A stretch of DNA of 64,000 bases from Paenibacillus oceani (GCF_014705615.1 NZ_JACXJA010000053.1:1-64000); one strand, 5' to 3'; positions 26,628-36,641 are shown, numbered from the stretch's first letter. Numbers and translations are program-made. The notes: generated by a model from the sequence alone, not told the origin.

Positions 26628-29600
26628 ATGAACGACAGTAGACAATGGAGACACGCAGAAAATAATTTGTACCAGATATTCGCCCGAATTAAAAGATCTG
26701 TTGCGCTTATCGCGCTTTTGGCAATTGTCTTGAGCGTAGGCGGCTACCCGATTCCCGTGTCAGCCGCCGGGCTTCCGAATCCTCCGGCAGCAACAGGCGG
26801 GGAAGAGAGTGTAAGCGTCAGCGGTTTCACCGCGGGGGCGACTCTGAAGCTTTACTTGACCAATGGCATCCTGATCGCGACAGCGCCGAGTGTGACAGAT
26901 GCGACGTATACTTTCACGGGTGTGGTGCCGAACAGTCTCGATTTCTATGCCACTCAGACCGTAGCCAGCGATGAAAGCTGGAACTCCAATTTTGTCCCGG
27001 TTAGCCTGAGAACCCCATCGGCAACGGCAGGAATTGGATACGTGGACGTAAGCAACGTGCTGACCGGCGCACTGGTGAAGCTGTACGAAGAGAACGGGAG
27101 CCTGATCTCCGATTCTCCGTCCGATCAAGGCGGCGGCGTATGGCGGTTTAGCGGTTTGACCGCCCGGAAGACCTATTATGCGATTCAAAGCATCAACGGC
27201 GTAAGCAGCACGAACAGCAGTTTCGTGACGGTACAGCCGGACATTCCGGATTCCCCTGCAGCGACAGGCGGCGAGGAGAGTATCAGCGTCAGCGGTTTCA
27301 CTGCGGGCGCAACCTTGAAGCTGTACTTGACCAATGGCACGTTGGTAGCGACAGCGACGAGTGTAACGGGAGCGACTTACGCGTTCACCGGTGTGGTGCC
27401 GAACAGTCTTGGTTTTTATGCCACACAGACGGTAGGCGGCGAGGAGAGCGAGAACTCCGCTTTTGTCGGCGTTACGTTAAGGGTGCCTTCGGCCTCGGCG
27501 GGGCTTGATTACGTGGACGTAAGCAACGTGCTGAGCGGCGCAACGGTGAAGCTGCACGAAGAGAACGGGAGCCTGATCTCGGATTCCCCGTCCGATCAAG
27601 GCAGCGGCGTATGGCGATTCAGCGGTTTGACCGCCCGGAAGACCTATTATGCGATTCAAAGCATCAACGGCGTAAGCAGCACGAACAGCAGTTTCGTGAC
27701 GGTACAGCCGGACATTCCGGATTCCCCTGCAGCGACAGGCGGCGAGGAGAGTATCAGCGTCAGCGGTTTCACTGTGGGCGCAACCTTGAAGCTGTACTTG
27801 ACCAATGGCTCGTTGGTAGCGACAGCGACGAGTGTAACGGGAGCGACTTACGCGTTCACCGGTGTGGTGCCGAACAGTCTTGGCTTTTATGCCACACAGA
27901 CGGTAGGCGGCGAGGAGAGCGAGAACTCCGCTTTTGTCGGCGTTACGTTAAGGGTGCCTTCGGCCTCGGCGGGGCTTGATTACGTGGACGTAAGCAACGT
28001 GCTGAGCGGTGCAACGGTGAAGCTGCACGAAGAGAACGGGAGCCTGATCTCGGATTCCCCGTCCGATCAAGGCAGCGGCGTATGGCGATTCAGCGGCTTG
28101 ACCGCCCGGAAGACCTACTATGTGGTTCAAAGCATCAACGGCGTAACCAGCGCGAACAGCAGTTTCGTGACGGTACAGCCGGACATTCCGGATTCCCCTG
28201 CAGCGACCGGCGGCGAGGAGAGTATCAGCATCAGCGGTTTCACTGCGGGCGCAACCTTGAAGCTGTACTTGACCAATGGCACGTTGGTAGCGACAGCGAC
28301 GAGTGTAACGGGAGCGACTTACGCGTTCACCGGTGTGGTGCCGAACAGTCTCGGCTTTTATGCCACGCAGACGGTGGGCGGCGAGGAGAGCGAGAACTCC
28401 ACCTTTGTCGGTGTGACTTTAAGGACCCCGACGGCTTCGGCTGGACTTGGTTTAGTCGATGTGAGCAACGTATTGTCAGGGGCCACGATCACACTATATG
28501 ACACGGACGGGCATGTGATTTCGGACAGTCCTTCGGATCAGAGCGGCGGCGTATGGCGATTCAGCGGCCTGACAGCGGGCAATACGTATTATGTGATCCA
28601 GAGCATCCAGGGTGTGATCAGCGTGAATAGCAGCTTTGTGACGCTCCCATCAGTTCCGGGCGTACCGACGCATGTAACGGCGTCAGCCGGGGATCGGCAA
28701 GCCGTCGTCAGTTTTACACCTCCAGCCGACAATGGTGGAAGCACCATTACGGAGTATGAGGTCATTGCCTTGCCCGACAATATTAGAGTGAGCGGAACAT
28801 CAAGCCCGATTTCGCTAACCGGCCTAACCAATGGAAAAAGGTATACATTCAAGGTGGCGGCTATCAATGCGGTCGGCCAAAGCGAATGGTCGGCGGAATC
28901 CAATGCCGTCTATCCGTTGGCTTCGTCCGAAGACGACGAAAGCTCCTCTGACGGCAGCGGCTCGGCAAGCGGCAAGGGCCCGGCCGGACAAACGGATTCG
29001 CCGGGAACCGCCAGCGTGAATGTACTCGTGAACGGTCGAGCCGAAAGTGCGGGTACGGCAACGGTGAAGGAAGTGAACGGCCGGCAAGTTCTGTCGATTG
29101 CTGTAGATGAGAACAAGCTGCGGCAGCGCCTGGAGAGCGAAGATCAGGGGGCCGTCATCACGGTTTCTGTGACAAATGCCAGCGACGTAGTTATCGCCGA
29201 GCTTAACGGCAGCATAGCCAAGCAAATGGAAATGAAACAAGCAATTTTCGTGCTTCGCACCGGTCAGGCTGCCTACACCATACCTGTACAGCAAATGAGC
29301 ATAGATTCCATTGCACAGGAAATCGGGAAAGATGCCGACCTCCGGGATATCAGCATTCATATTGAAATTGCCGTGCCATCGGCAAATACGCTGCGTCTGG
29401 TTGAAACCGCGGCGGCAAAAGGGGAATGGCAGCTCGCCGCTCCTCCGCTTGAATTCAAAATCTATGCGGTGTACGGGGAGCGGACAGTTGAAGTCAGCCA
29501 ATTCAATACGTATGTCGAACGCACCATCGTTATGCCGGACGGCACAAACCCGAATCGAATTACAACAGGTGTGGTTGTGGAACCGGACGGAACCGTCCGC

Positions 29601-30248
29601 CATGTGCCGACCAGGATTGGGGTTGTAGACGGGAGATATACGGCCAAAATCAACAGTTTGACCAACAGTACGTATTCGGTAATCTGGCATCCGCTGGAGT
29701 TTGCTGATGCAGGGAGTCACTGGGCCAAGGATCAGATTAACAATATGGGCTCACGGTTAATCGTTAACGGGACAGGCGACGGCGTATTCAGTCCCGACAA
29801 AAATATTACACGGGCCGAGTTTGCTGCGATTATAGTCCGGGGCCTGGGGTTGAAACCTGAGGACGGGTCTGCAGCTTTCTCGGATGTGCAGGCATCGGAG
29901 TGGTATAGCGGTGTGATCGGGACGGCGTATGCGTACGGCTTGATCAACGGCTTCGAGGACGGCACGTTCCGCCCGAACGAACGGATTACCCGTGAGCAAG
30001 CGATGGTCATTGTTTCGAAAGCGATGTCCATTACAGGACTGGCAGCGGATGCATCAGACGGTGCGCTATACGGGTTCACCGATGCTGCGGAGACTTCCGG
30101 CTGGGCGGCTCATGGCATTTCGGCAAGTATAGCGGCCGGAATTGTGACGGGGCGAGACGGAGGCCTGCTGGCGCCAAAAGCCTTCGTGACTCGTGCTGAG
30201 GTTGCGGTTATGGTGGAGCGGCTGTTAAAATCTTCGGATTTGATTTAG
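26628..30248 (+). CDS. SLH-anchored repeat surface protein
   Basis: Cell-wall-attached protein of 1206 residues. A signal segment covers about 20-47. Four 157-residue repeats follow (about 53-681), each made of two half-modules: one with GGEESVSVSGFTAGATLKLY and one with VDVSNVLSGATVKL plus WRFSGLTA. A fibronectin type III domain (about 682-772) and a Ser/Gly linker come next, then an unrecognised beta domain (about 795-1015). Three S-layer homology domains (about 1024-1200) should bind pyruvylated secondary wall polymer. GAGGAG precedes the ATG. The 331 bases upstream to the AraC gene hold no other gene. Confidence 0.9.
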   Translation: MNDSRQWRHAENNLYQIFARIKRSVALIALLAIVLSVGGYPIPVSAAGLPNPPAATGGEESVSVSGFTAGATLKLYLTNGILIATAPSVTDATYTFTGVVPNSLDFYATQTVASDESWNSNFVPVSLRTPSATAGIGYVDVSNVLTGALVKLYEENGSLISDSPSDQGGGVWRFSGLTARKTYYAIQSINGVSSTNSSFVTVQPDIPDSPAATGGEESISVSGFTAGATLKLYLTNGTLVATATSVTGATYAFTGVVPNSLGFYATQTVGGEESENSAFVGVTLRVPSASAGLDYVDVSNVLSGATVKLHEENGSLISDSPSDQGSGVWRFSGLTARKTYYAIQSINGVSSTNSSFVTVQPDIPDSPAATGGEESISVSGFTVGATLKLYLTNGSLVATATSVTGATYAFTGVVPNSLGFYATQTVGGEESENSAFVGVTLRVPSASAGLDYVDVSNVLSGATVKLHEENGSLISDSPSDQGSGVWRFSGLTARKTYYVVQSINGVTSANSSFVTVQPDIPDSPAATGGEESISISGFTAGATLKLYLTNGTLVATATSVTGATYAFTGVVPNSLGFYATQTVGGEESENSTFVGVTLRTPTASAGLGLVDVSNVLSGATITLYDTDGHVISDSPSDQSGGVWRFSGLTAGNTYYVIQSIQGVISVNSSFVTLPSVPGVPTHVTASAGDRQAVVSFTPPADNGGSTITEYEVIALPDNIRVSGTSSPISLTGLTNGKRYTFKVAAINAVGQSEWSAESNAVYPLASSEDDESSSDGSGSASGKGPAGQTDSPGTASVNVLVNGRAESAGTATVKEVNGRQVLSIAVDENKLRQRLESEDQGAVITVSVTNASDVVIAELNGSIAKQMEMKQAIFVLRTGQAAYTIPVQQMSIDSIAQEIGKDADLRDISIHIEIAVPSANTLRLVETAAAKGEWQLAAPPLEFKIYAVYGERTVEVSQFNTYVERTIVMPDGTNPNRITTGVVVEPDGTVRHVPTRIGVVDGRYTAKINSLTNSTYSVIWHPLEFADAGSHWAKDQINNMGSRLIVNGTGDGVFSPDKNITRAEFAAIIVRGLGLKPEDGSAAFSDVQASEWYSGVIGTAYAYGLINGFEDGTFRPNERITREQAMVIVSKAMSITGLAADASDGALYGFTDAAETSGWAAHGISASIAAGIVTGRDGGLLAPKAFVTRAEVAVMVERLLKSSDLI
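26784..28667 (+). repeat. Four tandem 471-bp in-frame repeats
   Basis: Units of exactly 471 bp begin at about 26784, 27255, 27726 and 28197. Long stretches of units 2 and 3 are nearly identical in DNA, including silent positions; units 1 and 4 are more diverged at their outer halves. Confidence 0.93.
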
Positions 30249-30264
30249 GTTATAAGAAACGAGC

Positions 30265-30320
30265 ACAGGTTACCTTGGTAAATGCCGCTAGTACGGCGTA
30301 ACAGGGTAACCTGTTTTTTT
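30265..30320 (+). terminator. Terminator of the SLH protein gene
   Basis: ACAGGTTACC pairs with GGTAACCTGT, with an inner GCCG/CGGC-containing loop, followed by seven Ts. Confidence 0.9.
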
Positions 30321-30343
30321 GGATATTTACATCCCTTTCGTTC

Positions 30344-31300
30344 TCACTCCAGCCGCCGCCCGTAAGCTTCAACCGGCGGAATGCCATGTCTCTGAAAATA
30401 CGATTCATCGAGGAACACGCCGAAGCTCGTGATGGAACGAATGCCTTGTGATCTGTAATAGGCGATATCCCTGGCGGCTGCCGCTTCCTCGAATCGCAGT
30501 TTGCTTACCGGCTTCCGCCATCTGGACTGAAGCGAGACGTCCAGCCAATATTCCAGCACCTGTGCGTCCTCCGTACCGAAAATAGATAAATTGCGGGCAA
30601 GCGCCTGTTGGAATAACTCGTCGCCGGCCGCTCCCCGCGCTCCGGATTCATTCATCCGATGGATGCCGGGCCCCGCAATTTCGAGGAAAATCCCCTCATG
30701 CGGCCGGACTTTCGCCGGGGGCGATTCCAGTGTGGCCATGTAGGCGAGGTACGAGAGTTTGGCATGACGATCCACCGTCCGGACCGCTTCGAGAATCGCA
30801 TTCATGACCAGCAGATTTTGATCGCTGTCCGAATACGTCCGGCAGCTCTCGCAGCGGCACCACGGCTTGTTGTCGTCCTGCCACATGTAATACCGGCCGG
30901 TCGTAGGCTGTAGCTTCCGGGCGAGCCGGATTGCATGATCCCTGACTACTTCGAGCGCATCTTCGCTGGACGGGCAAAAGTTGTCGTGCGGCGTTCTTTC
31001 TCCGCTCTCATCCATCCGAAACCAGTGAGGATGCCTCCGATAATATTCACCCGGCAGCAGCCAGCACATCGCATGCAGCTCGAATTCCAGCCCAATGCTC
31101 AGATTGTTTAACCGGTTAGCGAGCCTGAAACCTTCTGCGGATTCGAAAAAACGGATCATTGCATCGATTTTAGAGCGAATCTCCGGTTCGGGGCTCCAAT
31201 TATGCAGTCCGAGCACGTTCAGATTCGCCTGATGCAGAAGGCCAGGCCACTCGTCGTGCAGGTCGTCCAAATCGAGTACGATCCCTCTTCTTTCGATCAT
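30344..31300 (-). CDS. DUF4838-family protein (glycoside-hydrolase-like)
   Basis: Product of 318 residues, no signal peptide seen, start ATG 31300 behind GGAGGG. Features such as LGLHNWSPEPE, RRHPHWFRMDESGERT, HDNFCPSSEDALEVV, YYMWQDDNKPWCRCESCRTY and LSYLAYMAT match the DUF4838 group, which is distantly related to glucuronidase-type glycoside hydrolases. Members are often twice this length, so this may be a trimmed, single-domain form. It is divergent from an AraC gene that may control it. Substrate unknown. Confidence 0.8.
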   Translation of the reverse strand: MIERRGIVLDLDDLHDEWPGLLHQANLNVLGLHNWSPEPEIRSKIDAMIRFFESAEGFRLANRLNNLSIGLEFELHAMCWLLPGEYYRRHPHWFRMDESGERTPHDNFCPSSEDALEVVRDHAIRLARKLQPTTGRYYMWQDDNKPWCRCESCRTYSDSDQNLLVMNAILEAVRTVDRHAKLSYLAYMATLESPPAKVRPHEGIFLEIAGPGIHRMNESGARGAAGDELFQQALARNLSIFGTEDAQVLEYWLDVSLQSRWRKPVSKLRFEEAAAARDIAYYRSQGIRSITSFGVFLDESYFQRHGIPPVEAYGRRLE

Positions 31301-31441
31301 TCGCCAGATCCCTCCTCAGGCGGTTTTCTGTCTCCATTATAGAGAGAGGACCCCTTTATCACATTCCATCCGTTCGGCAACCTATCTCATTTTTTTGGTA
31401 TAATGGGAACACCAACAGACGACGTAACCGGGAGGGAAGGT

Positions 31442-32344
31442 ATGCCCGTGAATCCGATCTATTTGACGGATTATCCGAACATGAACAGTTCGTTTCCGTT
31501 CAGTCTCAAAATCGAGAAGGTCGAGTCGGTCGTTCCGCATCGTCATGATTTTCTGGAGCTTATCCTGGTCCTGGAAGGCCGCGGCACCGAAACGATCAAC
31601 GGACTTCAGCATCCGATGAAGCCGGGTACGCTGATCTTCCTGCTTCCGTATCAGTTTCATTCGATCCGGAGCGATCCCGGGTCGTGTCTGCATTTGTACA
31701 TATGTAATTTTGATCTCGAACTGCTGTTCGATTCCAGGGAAGGGGATCAGGGACTGGCCGCGATCGTACTGGACGACTCTGACCGGCTCCCGCCGTATAT
31801 TCAACTGAATGAACGGGAGATGGCGCAGGCAACAGGCCTATTCGACGATATGAGGCGGGAGGCGGCCGGGGACGAACGGATGCGCAGCATCCTGATCAAG
31901 TCCAAGCTGTTTGAGACGCTGGTATGGTTTGAACGGTGGAGATCCAGTCGGCATGTGGACGGTTCGGAGACCGCCTGTGATGGCAGGCAAGAATCCCCGT
32001 CCGCAAAGGCCGGCTTCTGGCAAATGATCCGTTACGTTCATAGGCATTACCGGGAAGAGCTGACGCTGGAGCGGTTAGCCCGGCAGTTTCATTACAACGC
32101 CTCCCACTTGAGCGAGTGCTTCAAGGTACGAACCGGGCAAAATTTCGTTCCCTTTGTGCAAGGACTGCGAATTCGTCATGCTTGCGGGCTTCTCGCCTCG
32201 ACCGAGCTGCCGGTGTCGCGAATCGCCTACGAGGTCGGCTTCGGGTCGTTTCAGACGTTCTCCCGTTCTTTTCTGAAGTGGAAAGGAATGTCGCCGACCG
32301 ATTATCGCAAACAGTCCCATATTCATTCGGCAGGCAGGAGTTGA
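31442..32344 (+). CDS. AraC-family regulator
   Basis: Transcription factor of 300 residues from ATG 31442, immediately behind GGGAGGGAAGG; a TATAAT box is at 31399-31404. The N-terminal cupin part contains VPHRHDFLELILVLEGRGTE and the C-terminal part two helix-turn-helix motifs, ending in SRSFLKWKGMSPTDYRKQ. It is divergent from the DUF4838 gene, a common regulator-target layout. The downstream ATPase gene starts 5 bases after its stop. Confidence 0.92.
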   Translation: MPVNPIYLTDYPNMNSSFPFSLKIEKVESVVPHRHDFLELILVLEGRGTETINGLQHPMKPGTLIFLLPYQFHSIRSDPGSCLHLYICNFDLELLFDSREGDQGLAAIVLDDSDRLPPYIQLNEREMAQATGLFDDMRREAAGDERMRSILIKSKLFETLVWFERWRSSRHVDGSETACDGRQESPSAKAGFWQMIRYVHRHYREELTLERLARQFHYNASHLSECFKVRTGQNFVPFVQGLRIRHACGLLASTELPVSRIAYEVGFGSFQTFSRSFLKWKGMSPTDYRKQSHIHSAGRS

Positions 32345-32349
32345 TTTCG

Positions 32350-33060
32350 ATGTTTTTGCGAAGTCTTGAAGTGTTGAGAAACGCGCAAATCGATCCGGGC
32401 CAATATCCGTTCTCGATCCCGGCCGTGAATGCGCTGGAGCGGTTGTCGTTCCAATCGAACGTTACGTTTTTCGTAGGGGAGAACGGGTCGGGGAAGTCGA
32501 CGATTCTCGAAGCGATAGCCTATCAATGCGGGTTCCATACGGCTGGCGGCGGCAAAAATAATCGATACGAGGTAGACGCTTCCCAATCCGCGCTGGGCGA
32601 CCATATCCGGCTTTCCTGGATGCCGAAAATAACGAACGGCTTTTTTCTGCGGGCGGAGACGTTTTATCAGTTCGCCTCTCATCTGGATACGATGCCCGAA
32701 AGCTTGAGATATTACGGCGGTCGCTCCTTGCACAAGCAGTCGCACGGGGAAGCGTTCCTATCTCTCTTCCAGCATCGCTTCGGCAAGAAGGCGATTTATT
32801 TGCTGGACGAACCGGAGGCGGCGTTGTCGCCGGCCCGGCAGCTGGCGCTTATGCGCATCATGAAGGATCTGGAGAGTGAAGCCCAGTTTATTATCGCCAC
32901 CCATTCTCCGGTGCTGCTCGGATACCCGGATGCGCAAATTTTGAATTTTGACGTTTTGCCGGTCTCGGAGATCCGGTATGAAGAGACGCTGCATTACATC
33001 ATCACAAGGCGTTTTCTCGAGAACCGCGCCAGAGTGCTGGATGAATTATTCAATGATTGA
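32350..33060 (+). CDS. Small AAA family ATPase
   Basis: Cytosolic ATPase of 236 residues from ATG 32350. It has Walker A (FFVGENGSGKST) near residue 43, an ABC-like signature (KQSHGEAFLSLF) near 130, Walker B (AIYLLDEPEAALS) near 150 and the H-loop (FIIATHSPVLL) near 183. This is the compact predicted-ATPase family seen alone in many bacteria; its substrate is not known. No nuclease or TOPRIM domain is attached. It lies between the AraC gene and a UvrD-type helicase gene in the same direction. Confidence 0.88.
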   Translation: MFLRSLEVLRNAQIDPGQYPFSIPAVNALERLSFQSNVTFFVGENGSGKSTILEAIAYQCGFHTAGGGKNNRYEVDASQSALGDHIRLSWMPKITNGFFLRAETFYQFASHLDTMPESLRYYGGRSLHKQSHGEAFLSLFQHRFGKKAIYLLDEPEAALSPARQLALMRIMKDLESEAQFIIATHSPVLLGYPDAQILNFDVLPVSEIRYEETLHYIITRRFLENRARVLDELFND

Positions 33061-33122
33061 AATGCTATAATGATAGTATCGGAATGAAACGGTAGTTGGC
33101 AAAGGGAAAGGGTAGTCGAACT

Positions 33123-35402
33123 ATGAGTGCAGGGAATGCTTTTTTGGCCCGCAAGCAGCGGGAACTGGGCGTTGCCTTGAATGAAGTGCAGCAAAAGGCG
33201 GTTCTGCAGACGGAAGGCCCTCTGCTGCTGCTGGCATCGCCCGGATCGGGGAAAACGACGACGATTATTATGCGGATCGGCCATCTGATCGAAGGGAAAG
33301 GAGTAGACCCTTCCAGAATTAAGGCGGTCACGTTCAGCCGGGCATCGGCAAGCGATATGAAGGAACGGTTCAAACGGTTTTTCCCGAACCTCCCACCGGT
33401 CGACTTCTCGACGATTCATAGCCTTGCTTTTGAAGTGATGCGTATCTACTTGCACCGAAAAGGACTCCCGTTCCAGATCATAGAAGGCGACGTCGATCCG
33501 GAGGAGCAGGAGCAAGAGCCAGATCAGGGAGACCCCGGCGCAGAACATTTGCCGCTGCACAAGAAGATCATTTTACGGAGATTGTTCCAGACGATCAACG
33601 GGGAGAACATCACCGACGACCAGATGGATGAGCTAACGACCTATATCAGCTATATCAAAAACAAGATGATCCCCGGAGAACGGTGGAACGCCGTGAAGAC
33701 CGACGTCAAGCAAGCCGAGCGTATTCTGCGCGAATACGAGGCGTTCAAACGCTCTAGCCGCCCGAAGCTGCTGGTTGATTACGACGACATGCTGACGATC
33801 GCTAACGAAGCGCTGGAGCGGGAGAAGGGGCTGCTTCGCAGCTATCAGCAGAAGTACGATTACGTGCTGACGGACGAAAGCCAGGATACGTCGGTCGTGC
33901 AGCATGCGATCATCGAGAAGCTGGTGAAGGGGCACGGCAACTTATGCGTGGTGGCGGACGACGACCAGTCGATCTACAGCTGGAGAGGGGCGGAGCCCTC
34001 GTATTTGCTTCAATTCAAGCGCGTGTATCCGAAGGCGGTTACGCTGCTGATGGAGCAAAATTACCGGTCGACCAAAGATATCGTGAGCGTGGCGAACCAG
34101 TTCATCAAGCGCAACAAAGACCGGTACAACAAAAACATGTTTACCCGAAACCCGGCAGGGAAGCCGATCCGGGTCCGGAGCCTGGCGCATTTCGCCGATC
34201 AGACCAAATATTTGGTACGGGAGATTCAGAAGGTGGAAACCTTGACGGAGGTGGCGGTGCTGTACCGCAACAATTCGTCCTCGATCCCGCTGATGAACGA
34301 GTTTGACCGGGCCGGTATTCCGTTTTATATGAAGGATGCGGACAACCGGTTTTTCTCGCATTGGGTCGTTGAAGATATTTTGAATTTCATGAGGATGACC
34401 TATACCGACAGGCGTCCCGAACTTCTGGAGAAAATCTACGCGAAGTTTAACGGATATATCACGAAGCAGCAGATGGCGGCCGTCAAAGCGTTCCATACCA
34501 ACGAATCGGTATTCGATACGCTGCTTGATCGGGTTCAGTTAAATGAGTACCAGATCAAACCTTTGAAGGCAAGCCAAGAGACGTTTCGGCAAATGCGGGG
34601 GATGCCGCCGCGTCCGGCGATCCGAGTGATCCGCGAGCGGCTGGGGTACGAGAAAGCGCTGGAGAAGATGTGCGAGCGGCTCGGGTTCCGCAAGGAATAT
34701 TTGCTGGGCATTCTGAACACGCTGGAGGAAATCGCCGATACGCTGCAAACGATGGAGGAATTCGCAAGCCGGCTTAAGTATTTGGAGTCGGTTCTGAAAA
34801 CCGCGAAGTCGCGAAAGGGGCAAAATGCGGTCACCTTCTCGACCTTCCATAGTGCGAAGGGGCTGGAGTTCGAGCAGGTATATATGATCGATCTGGTGGA
34901 GGGCATCATCCCTTCGGCGGAAGATCTCAAAACCGGCTCGCCTGAGAGAGGCGCCTCTCTGATCGAGGAGGCCACCCGGCTGTTTTATGTCGGGATGACC
35001 CGGGCGAAGCAGCATCTGGAGCTTCTTACGTATAAGGAACGGGACACAGAGAAAACAACGGCGTCGCGTTTCGTCACTGCGGTCATGACCATCCTGAATC
35101 CTCCGAAGCCGCCTGCAACATTCGAAAGGAAACCGGCGGCTGCGTCTTCCGGGAGAGGGTATAAGCAGTCGCCCGGGCAAATGGGGGAACGATGGAATTC
35201 AGCGGTTCCGGAAGCTTTTAATCCGAACGCCATCACGAACCAAAAGGAGCTGGCCCCCGGTCTGGAAGTGAAGCATCGGGTGTTCGGGCGCGGTACGATT
35301 GTCAGGGTGAATCGGGAGCGGATTCATATCCGGTTCGAAAAAACCGAGAAGGCGCTCTCCATCGCAACTTGTCTGGAAAAACGGCTGTTGGAGCCGGTAT
35401 AA
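33123..35402 (+). CDS. UvrD/PcrA-like superfamily 1A helicase
   Basis: ATP-dependent 3'-5' DNA helicase type, 759 residues, from ATG 33123; a TATAAT box sits at 33066-33071. Motifs in order: Q motif LNEVQQKAV, motif I LLASPGSGKTTTI near 40, motif II YVLTDESQD near 250, motif III DDQSIYSWRGAEP, motif IV EQNYRST, motif V FSTFHSAKGLEFEQV near 570 and motif VI RLFYVGMTRAKQHL near 625. The C terminus (about 715-759, VKHRVFGRGTIVRV) is the PcrA/UvrD Tudor-like domain. It may be a second UvrD-type protein besides a canonical PcrA elsewhere. Confidence 0.93.
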   Translation: MSAGNAFLARKQRELGVALNEVQQKAVLQTEGPLLLLASPGSGKTTTIIMRIGHLIEGKGVDPSRIKAVTFSRASASDMKERFKRFFPNLPPVDFSTIHSLAFEVMRIYLHRKGLPFQIIEGDVDPEEQEQEPDQGDPGAEHLPLHKKIILRRLFQTINGENITDDQMDELTTYISYIKNKMIPGERWNAVKTDVKQAERILREYEAFKRSSRPKLLVDYDDMLTIANEALEREKGLLRSYQQKYDYVLTDESQDTSVVQHAIIEKLVKGHGNLCVVADDDQSIYSWRGAEPSYLLQFKRVYPKAVTLLMEQNYRSTKDIVSVANQFIKRNKDRYNKNMFTRNPAGKPIRVRSLAHFADQTKYLVREIQKVETLTEVAVLYRNNSSSIPLMNEFDRAGIPFYMKDADNRFFSHWVVEDILNFMRMTYTDRRPELLEKIYAKFNGYITKQQMAAVKAFHTNESVFDTLLDRVQLNEYQIKPLKASQETFRQMRGMPPRPAIRVIRERLGYEKALEKMCERLGFRKEYLLGILNTLEEIADTLQTMEEFASRLKYLESVLKTAKSRKGQNAVTFSTFHSAKGLEFEQVYMIDLVEGIIPSAEDLKTGSPERGASLIEEATRLFYVGMTRAKQHLELLTYKERDTEKTTASRFVTAVMTILNPPKPPATFERKPAAASSGRGYKQSPGQMGERWNSAVPEAFNPNAITNQKELAPGLEVKHRVFGRGTIVRVNRERIHIRFEKTEKALSIATCLEKRLLEPV

Positions 35403-35411
35403 AACGGATCG

Positions 35412-35442
35412 GAAGAGGGGGCGGATGCCTCCTCTTCTTTTT
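35412..35442 (+). terminator. Terminator of the helicase gene
   Basis: GAAGAGGGGGC pairs with GCCTCCTCTTC around GGAT, followed by Ts. Confidence 0.85.
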
Positions 35443-35463
35443 CCCCTTGGGGGCCTCGGGATG

Positions 35464-36402
35464 TCAGGAGTTGGACGGACGTTTTTCCTCCCGCTCCCGT
35501 TTCGCCTTCGCCAAATAGTTGACGCCGATAATCCCGGCTATAATCATGCCGGCGCCGATGGCGTGATAATAATGAAACGCCTCCTGCAGGAACACGATCC
35601 CGGCCATCACCGTAATGAGGGTAGCCAAATTGCTAAACACGCTCATTTGGGACGCGGGCAGCCGCGATAAGGCGAAGTTCGACAAGTAGGACGTCAAGAG
35701 AGAGGACAGCACCCCTAAATACAGGGCCGCAACGACGAAATCGGCGTGCAGGAAAGGCTGGAAAAACTGATGGACGGTGCCCCGAATCAGATGATCGGAG
35801 AGCGCCAGTACGTTAAACGTGATAAATCCGAAAAAAGACATCACATACGTTAAGGTAAATAAGGAATAACGCTGCGTCAGTCTTCTGGCCAGCACGTTGT
35901 ACAGCGAGGCGACGACGGCCGACAGGGCGAGCAGTCCGCTTCCGAGTATGCTGCCGCTTGTGCCGGTTCCCGCACTGTTCATATACAAAATGTAAATGAC
36001 GCCGAGCACGGACAGGCCGATCGCGATTTTTTGCCTCGGTGTGGAAGTCTCCTTTAATACAAGTCCCGCGAATACGAGAGTGAAAATCGGGACGGTCGCC
36101 AAAATAATGCCGGCCTCCGAAGAGGAGCTGTACAGCAAGCCGAATACTTGAAACGCAAAAAAGAGGACTGGATATAAAACCGCTAAAGGAGCGATCGTCC
36201 GCAAATCTGATTTCGTCACCCGTACGGATTGCTTCGTCGCGAGCAGCCAGACGGTGGCCGCCAGCCATGCGATCGAGAACCGGTGTGCCAGCGTATCGAG
36301 CGGTGAGGCGACGGTGAGCGTTTGTTTGACAAACAGGAAGGACAGGCCGATGATCATGGCGTACACGATCGCGGCGATGTAGGCATTTCGTTTCGCTGTC
36401 AT
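35464..36402 (-). CDS. EamA/DMT-family transporter
   Basis: Inner-membrane protein of 312 residues with about ten hydrophobic helices arranged as two EamA repeats. The second repeat opens near AGTGTSGSILGSGLLALSAV and includes RLPASQMSVFSNLATLITVM. This family exports metabolites or drugs; the substrate cannot be inferred. The gene is convergent with the helicase gene and divergent from the GNAT gene. Confidence 0.88.
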   Translation of the reverse strand: MTAKRNAYIAAIVYAMIIGLSFLFVKQTLTVASPLDTLAHRFSIAWLAATVWLLATKQSVRVTKSDLRTIAPLAVLYPVLFFAFQVFGLLYSSSSEAGIILATVPIFTLVFAGLVLKETSTPRQKIAIGLSVLGVIYILYMNSAGTGTSGSILGSGLLALSAVVASLYNVLARRLTQRYSLFTLTYVMSFFGFITFNVLALSDHLIRGTVHQFFQPFLHADFVVAALYLGVLSSLLTSYLSNFALSRLPASQMSVFSNLATLITVMAGIVFLQEAFHYYHAIGAGMIIAGIIGVNYLAKAKREREEKRPSNS

Positions 36403-36641
36403 GGGAAGTACCTCTTTTCGTAGTGGAGTGCGATACCCTCATTGTACCTGTTTTTAACGAGCCGTTCGCTATGGAAAATCGGAATCTGTACCGGTACAGA
36501 AAGAGGGATAAGAGGAGCGAAAGGCCACAGAAACGGTGAGGCGCGGACGCGGATAGAGGACGATTTTATAAAACATATTGAATAAATATTCATATTTATG
36601 TATATTAACTCTTAAATTCATTAACGGAAAGGAGTACGTCC

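Noticed and set aside
26784-28667. CRISPR-like array
   Set aside because: The repeats are 471 bp, contiguous and in frame inside one coding sequence.
32116-32349. Upstream extension of the ATPase frame
   Set aside because: It overlaps the AraC gene in another frame; ATG 32350 behind AGGAG fits the family N terminus.
32350-35402. Gabija-type defence system
   Set aside because: GajA needs an OLD-type ATPase with a TOPRIM nuclease domain; the 236-residue ATPase here has none.
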